This document shows, piece after piece, positions 57,840 through 64,000 of a stretch of DNA of 64,000 bases; position 1 is the first letter of the stretch; every line of letters begins with the position of its first letter. A program made the position numbers and the translations under genes. The notes under the pieces were generated by a model. That model was given only the letters and a program-made list of their open reading frames with translations, was not told the DNA's origin and did no database searches. The stretch is from Pseudocercospora fijiensis CIRAD86 (taxonomy: Eukaryota > Ascomycota > Dothideomycetes > Mycosphaerellales > Mycosphaerellaceae): assembly GCF_000340215.1 (NCBI RefSeq), contig NW_006921540.1, positions 2,851,486 through 2,915,485 of the forward strand. Direction: 5' to 3'.

Positions 57840-59240
57840 TAAGCCGATATCTACTAATTCCGCTATATCCGCATCTTAGGGGCCTATAATACATTATTAG
57901 TGTTACCCCTTATAATAGCCGGCTTATTACGAAGCAACAACAACCGTGCTGCCGCTAGCAGCGCTAGCAATAACAACGCTAGTAGCACAGTTCCCGCTAA
58001 AGTGCCTACTAAAGTGCCTCCTGCTAAAGAACCTGCCGGAGAGCCTATTAAAGAAGAACCTGTAATTCTAGGTAATAATCTAGAATTGCCTATTAACGAC
58101 ATTCTTAATAACATTGTCAACCGACGATATAGCTAGCTAGCCTTTAGCCCCTAACTAGTAGGGAGACTCTAAGAAGCTACCTAAAACAGGCTTACTGCCC
58201 TACGTTAAGAACAATAGCTAAAGGATAACCTCCTCGAAATTCGCCGCCTTTAGGAGGCCCTAACAACTAACACTAAGCCGACAGCAGGCCCTTCCTTACT
58301 ATCAGTCCTAATCTAGAAGAAGGATGCTAAACTCAAGGACTATACCGTGTTTAACGGCTCTAGTCGAAAGCAATACAACGACTATATCCGTAACTGTAAG
58401 CTTAACTAACGAAACGCACTAAGGGCTCTACTAAATAACTATTTACTAGTCGTCTATGCTATATAGTACATTAACGGCGACCTAAAACGTACCTAGGATA
58501 ACCATTTTGACTCCTTTAATAACTAGACTGCTATTTAGTAGCAGACCTACAAAACCATTATGCTAGACACCCTTAGAAACCCTATACTAAGGCAATAACA
58601 CGCTTAGGACTAGTACCTTCGAGCTAAGCAAAAGACTAATTAATCGGCTCGCTTATTTAAGGCCTATTTAAAGACCCTCGAAGACGACCTCCCGACTAAA
58701 ACTAATTCTATCTAGATCTCCGAAATACGCCCTAAATTGAGATAGGAATTGGTCCTTGAGTTAGACCGCCGCCGTGTGTTTAAACAGGCCAATCTTACAC
58801 GCATTTAGTTTATAGTTAAAGTCGAAACTGCCGAACGAGCTGTCTAGCTCTAGTAACGACTAGAATCAAGGATCCGACCTACTAGCAACCGTAGTAACCG
58901 TAGCCGCGGAGGAAACTAAGGTTCCTACTAAGACAACAATGCTAACAATAGGAACAGTAACGATCGTAGAAGAAGCCGTAGCCGGCGGCTATATAGAGGA
59001 GGCCGCGATAGGGGCCGTAGAAGGGGCTCGTATCCCTATAGTACTAATCGCTCGGCTAACAATAGCGGCAACAGCTACAGCAATCCCCTAACCGGACTAA
59101 AGTGCTTCAATTGTAATAGCACTAGTTATCTACTAGGCTAATGCGACAAACCTAAGGACTAGGCCCGAATCGACTATGCTACCGCCGAACACCGAAAGTA
59201 CCTTTTAGTAGCTAACGCTACCTTTATAGGCCAACCTTCT
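57840..59240 (+). pseudogene. Gag remnant of chromovirus C
   Basis: Equivalent to the gag regions of A and B. A 78-codon frame survives at 57900-58136, ending at the same point as the surviving frame in A. The zinc-knuckle segment at about 59100-59145 (CFNC...) again shows Tyr for His. Stops prevent translation of the whole. Confidence 0.65.
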
Positions 59241-59379
59241 TATTAGTCGAAAAAAGAGTAAGCGCCGCACTAACTGTTAGCCTTGTACGGCGTAAGACCA
59301 TCGACATTGTACTAGCTATTATACGTACCTATCTCGTATCGGATACGTATAGGACCAACTATAAGACTAAAGTTACACT

Positions 59380-62300
59380 AGATCTAGGAAATTCAGTCAG
59401 TGCCCTTATTAGCTATCGCCTAGCTAAGCAATTAGACCTTCGACAACTGCCTAGGACTGACCTGCTAACCCTTGCTTGGTTTAATAACGCTCGGCACTTA
59501 ACCTATAGGGCCTACTATATCTATATAGCCCTAAAGGACGACCTCGGCAATGAGCGCCTACTAAACTTTACTACCTATACGGTAGACATAGACAGCCTCC
59601 TATCTAACATTGTTATTAGCAACCCTATTCTTAAGTACTATACTATAGTTATAGACTTAGGCAGCTAGTAATAGCGATTTAGAATCGCTCGGAAAGAGGA
59701 TATTAAACACATCGACATTAGCGAGTATCCTAATAATATTAGGGTCCTGTTTATTAGTAACCTAATACTAGCCTCCGCCTTAGCTAATCCAACTGCCGAC
59801 CTACTCGGTAGTAATAACGATGAACCTATGCCCCCTAATAGCATAGACCCTAAACAGCTTAAGCGTATACCGGAGCCTATTCGAGAGACCTACATTAATG
59901 TGTTTAAACACTACTTAGTATCGACGTTGCCTATATTTAAGGAGACGGATTATAAGATTGATATTATAGAGGGCAAGGAGGTTCCTTTTAGCCCCCTCTA
60001 CAACCTTAGTAAACGAGAGCTTACTATATTACGTAAGTACCTAGAGGAAAACCTAGCTAATAGCCGGATACGGTATAGTAACAGCCCTACTAGTGCCCCT
60101 ATCCTGTTCGTACCAAAGAAGGATAGTAGCCTACGCCTCTATATCGATTATCGTAGGCTTAATACTGTTACTATTAAAGATCGCTGTCTACTTCCTCTTA
60201 TTAATAAGACCCTCGATCGCCTTTCTAGTACTTACTACTACACTACATTAGACATTAAGGATGCATACTATCGCATCCGTATCCGTAAGGGTAATGAATA
60301 GAAAACAGCCTTCCGCACCCGCTATAGCTATTTCGAGTATCTAGTTATACTATTTGGGCTAGCAAACGCCCTTGCAACATTCTAGTCCTATATCAATCGG
60401 GCCCTATTAGGCCTATTAGATCACCTCTGTGTAGTTTACCTAGATAACATCCTAGTTTATACGCACTCACCTAACATTATAGAACACTAGGCTATAGTAC
60501 GAAAGGTCCTCGACCGCCTGCGGGCCTATAGCCTATATTACAAGCCTTCTAAATGCACCTTTGCTACTAAAGAGGTGTCCTTCCTTAGCTTCCTCGTGTT
60601 AACCGAGGGTATTAAGGCTAATCCCGATCGGATTAAGACTATTACTAAGTGGCCGACGCCTACTAGTATTAAAGAGCTTTAATTATTCCTAGGTTTTGCT
60701 AACTTCTACCGTCGATTTATCGAAGGTTACTCGCGGCACGTAATGCTACTAACTAAGCTTACTAAAACCAAGGCTAACCCGACTAGAGAATTCAAATAGA
60801 CTAACAGAGCACAAGCCGCTTTTAACGGTCTAAAGCGACGCTTTACTAAAGTCCCCTTATTACACTATTTCGTACTAAACAAGTAGATCCGAATTGAGAC
60901 TAACGCTTTACAGTTCGCTATATCGGCTATTATGTCCTAGCAATCAGATAATAACTATTACTAGCACCCGATTGCCTTCTTCTCGAGGAAGATAATTAAT
61001 ATAGAGCGTCGCTACGAGACATATAAGTAAGAGCTCCTAGCTATTATCGAGGCCTTTAAGCACTAGCGCCACTATCTCGATAGTGCTTAGTACACTATTT
61101 AGGTCTATATAGACTATAACAACCTCCGTAGCATTACTAAGGTTACTAGGGTTATAGGTCGATAGGCTAGATAGGCCGTCTACCTCGCCGGATTTGATTT
61201 TGATATATTATACCGGCTAGGCGTAAGTAACCCTACCGATAGCCTATCGAGGCGACCTAATTACGATAGCGAAACCTAATACATCAATTCTTTGTTTCTA
61301 ACCCTGCAGTATAAGATTGCTATAGCCCGTATTGTTAATAAGCAAGCGTAGGATAAGCGGCTTACCGGACTCCGCGACGGCTTAAAGTATATTAATGCTC
61401 TTACTATATTAATAGTACGTGTTAAGGCAAGAGCTAAGGACATAGACAGGAGAAGTTATAATAACTCCCTAGTCGATATCGCTATATACAGTAACAGCGA
61501 TTAAAGCACTAATGCAGTTAATCCGGCTACTAGTGCTATTAGATATATATAATACGTACCTCGTTTAATAGCGAGGGTACTATTAAATGACCTTATAAAT
61601 AGGGATAGTCAATCGTTTATAGATAAGCTGTTACGGGCTTAGTAGAGGGACGCCTTTGCTACTAAACGTATAGACAAGCTTGTAAGTAGGCGAAAGACTC
61701 GATCTAGCAAGAGTAACAATTAGTCGATCGATGACAAAGGTTATTTAAAGTTCAAGGGCAGATACTATATCCCCGCTAAACATTCGATCCGATAAGAACT
61801 TCTTAAGCGACACTATAATAGTGAGCTTGCCGGTTACTATAGCATAGAGAGGTCGCACGAGCTACTATCGCGTATATACTACTAGCCAAATAGTAAGCGG
61901 GATATAAAGGACTACGTAAACACGTATGCCGTATATTAACGAGTTAAGGCACTAAAGCATTAGCCTTTTAGCGAGTTATCCTTATTACTAATCCCTTACA
62001 AGCCATTTGCAGAGCTTATAATAGATTTTATTATAGGTCTTCCCCCTACTAAGCGAAGAGGAAGCAAAGACATCTTTAACGCTATCCTAGTCGTTATAGA
62101 CCGATTTACTAAGGGCGCTCGATACATCCCGGCGCGCAAGGATTGGACTGCTATTAATATAGCAGAGGCGCTATAGACTAACATCTTCTATACCTATTAG
62201 GGGACCCCTAAAGGGATAGTCTCTAACCGAGGCTCGACATTTACATCTTATTATTAGAGTGAGATTTGCCTATAGCTAAGACTCAAGTATCGCCTGTCTA

Positions 62301-63166
62301 TAGCATTCTATCTACAAATAGATAGTTAAACCGAAAGGCAGAATGCTACGCTACAGTAGTACCTGCGTAGCTATATTAATAAGAACCCTAATAACTAGGT
62401 CAATCTCCTATAGCCTATAGAATTCGTATATAATAACAGTGTACACTCATCTACTAAGGTTTCACTATATATAGCTATAATAGGCCAGAACGCCGCCTTA
62501 CTATAAGACCTATTCACCTCGCTCGAGGCCGAGCGCAAGGAAAGGGAAGCGCGTTAAGTACTAATACCTAAGACGCTAGCGGCTATTAAGAGGGTTTAAA
62601 AGATGCGAGAAATTCACGCTATAATAGCTGACAAACTAGCAAAGGCCTAGGCCTATTAGAAGGCCTACTATAACAAACACTATACGCTAATAACCTTCAA
62701 ACAAGGCGATATAGTTATACTTAGTACGAAGAACCTCCGTATCCGTAAACACCTATTACCTAATAGTAAAACACGCCCTAAACTGGCACTAAGGTACATT
62801 AGTCCATTCCGTATTCGAGAAGTTAAGGGCTCCTCCGCATAGGCCTATTAGTTATAGCTTCCTCCTTATTACACTATCTATAATACCTTCTATGTATCCC
62901 TCCTTAAGCTATATTACCTACGCGAGGGGGATAAAGCCTCTACTAAATACGAAGACATACTGGCGGATAGTAAAGAGCTGTAGTCTGTAGAACGTATCCT
63001 AGATTATCGGACTAGGCGAGGCAAGAAGGAGTACCTCCTAAAATAGCAAGGCTATTTACTAGAATAGGACTTATAGGAAGCTAAAGATTCCTTCGAGGAT
63101 ATAACCGAGTTGTTAGATAAGTATTAGACTAGCGCGAAGAACAAGAAGAAGGCTAAGGGCCTATAA
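59380..63166 (+). pseudogene. Pol remnant of chromovirus C (PR-RT-RH-IN-chromodomain)
   Basis: Protease-like LDLGNSVSALISYRL is near 59385. Reverse transcriptase is open for 157 codons at 59828-60301 (LYIDYRRLNTVTIKDR, LDIKDAYYRIRIRKG), with VYLDNILVY near 60435. Integrase lies at about 61800-62500 (FIIGLPPTKRRGSKDIFNAI) and the chromodomain-like end at about 63010-63166. This copy keeps a few TGG and CA sites lost in A (for example TGG at 60650), so it may be slightly less mutated. Confidence 0.85.
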
Positions 63167-64000
63167 TGTCGCCTAGGATTAATGCTACCCCCGGGGTACT
63201 ATTAGCTAACTAATTAGAGACAAGCAATTGTTAGTAACAAAGGACAATAAGACTATGCTAGGCGCGCTACGACGCGTTAATCAATCAATCGTATACTCTT
63301 TTAAGGACTCTACCTCTTTACTAACGCGCCCTATAGGTCCCCCTTTTGTTCCTTTATTCTATCGAGGCCTCGAGGCCTAGGCGATCGGCGAGGGCGGCGT
63401 CGCGCTTGTAACAGTACGGCCGGCGCGGCTATATTAGTAACGGTGTTGCGGAGTATATTATTAGTAGAAGGAGGAGATTAGAAGCGAGGTAAAGTTAGCG
63501 CTAAGACGACTAGCGTCGCTATTGTTAACATTACTTACTGTTGTCGCTGCGCCTATAGACACAACCTTACCTACACTACGAGCCTAAGGCACCTTTAATC
63601 AAACTTTAATTAAAGCTTTAAGCCTGTTAAAGGTTTAATCAAAACTTTAAGGCCGAGTTAAAACTTTAAGCCGCTTAAAAGGTTAAGTAGACTAATAGAC
63701 TAACTAACTAAGGGCAAAACTATAGAGCTAAGCTAGCCGGGGTCGATCTTGCGGACAATAGGTTACTCCTCGATCTATCTAACCCTTTAAGCGAGGCGAA
63801 CCTCTACTACTACACTTATAATAGCCTTTACCTATAGAAACTAGACGAGCTGTGTTTTTTGAAAAGATAAGATAAGATTAACACTTAAAGGCTGCCAAAC
63901 CTAGCTAATTAGGGCTAGCGAAACTACGAATAATAAGAACAATAACCCTCGGAAACGGACAACCCTCGGAAGCGGACATTGCTAGGTCTTTTAAGAGTAG
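63167..64000. other. 3' non-coding region of chromovirus C, cut by the window end
   Basis: Corresponds to 41303-42160 of copy A. The AAAACTTTAA-type repeats are expanded at about 63595-63685 relative to A and B, and a short duplication of CCTCGGAAGCGGAC-like sequence occurs at about 63945-63980. Confidence 0.6.

Larger units (their letters stand above)
57448..64000 (+). mobile_element. Chromovirus C: Ty3/Gypsy LTR retrotransposon, truncated by the window
   Basis: Begins with a 195-bp LTR (57448-57642) that starts TGTTAGG. By alignment with A and B its 3' LTR should start about 345 bp beyond the window. Same orientation and domain order as A and B. The sequence just left of it (CAAAT, 57443-57447) is the expected target duplication and should recur after the unseen 3' LTR. 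Confidence 0.9.

Noticed and set aside
33720..64000. A reassigned genetic code (TAG/TAA as Gln) to explain open frames rich in stops
   Set aside because: Stops also replace Trp (TGG), His has become Tyr at the zinc knuckle, and non-coding LTRs show the same CpA-to-TpA and TpG-to-TpA changes on both strands. RIP explains all of this; the left-half genes use the standard code.
1..64000. CRISPR arrays, operons, bacterial-type ribosome binding sites and tRNA genes
   Set aside because: No regularly spaced short repeats, no tRNA-like cloverleaf with a GGTTCGA-type arm was recognised, and gene structure is eukaryotic with spliceosomal introns.

Overview
The window reads as nuclear DNA of a filamentous ascomycete, most likely a Dothideomycete of the Mycosphaerella/Capnodiales type. 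The evidence is short GT-AG introns (about 46-66 nt) with CTRAY-like branch sites, fungal-only families (a DUF3176-like protein, Svf1, a URA2-type fusion enzyme), and heavy repeat-induced point mutation (RIP) in the repeats. Family names come from recognising sequence motifs by eye; no database search was run.

Left half, about 1-33.7 kb, is gene-bearing with normal base composition. In order it holds: a Ser/Pro-rich protein of unknown function (2049-3665,+); a broken J-domain fragment (4041-4223,-); a multi-frameshift pseudogene (4558-5418,-); the CPSase-ATCase pyrimidine enzyme (5623-11312,-), which appears to lack the usual inactive dihydroorotase-like domain; survival factor Svf1 (12879-14160,+); a divergent five-exon histone H4 variant (15307-15969,+); a long coiled-coil protein (19080-21286,+); a DUF3176-like membrane protein (21996-24063,+); an FAD-dependent monooxygenase (24591-25886,-); two tandem decayed F-box-like fragments (26875-27405,-); the ribosome-biogenesis factor Esf2 (27765-28748,-); and a large multi-exon gene of unknown family with hydrophobic segments and at least one frame break (28976-32965,-). 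These genes do not form one pathway.

Right half, about 33.7-64 kb, is a nest of RIP-degraded mobile elements. Two complete Ty3/Gypsy chromoviruses, A (35585-42705) and B (44570-51699), each have 197-bp LTRs and matching 5-bp target duplications. A third copy, C, starts at 57448 and runs off the window. All three lie in the same orientation. What remains after removing A and B looks like one older element of at least 9.5 kb. It carries a DUF6589-like gene on the plus strand, split by A such that removing A restores the frame, and converging on it a RecQ-like helicase gene on the minus strand, cut near its 5' end by C. In-frame stops are almost all TAG/TAA at former CAG, CAA or TGG codons, while CpG is retained, which is the CpA-to-TpA signature of RIP.
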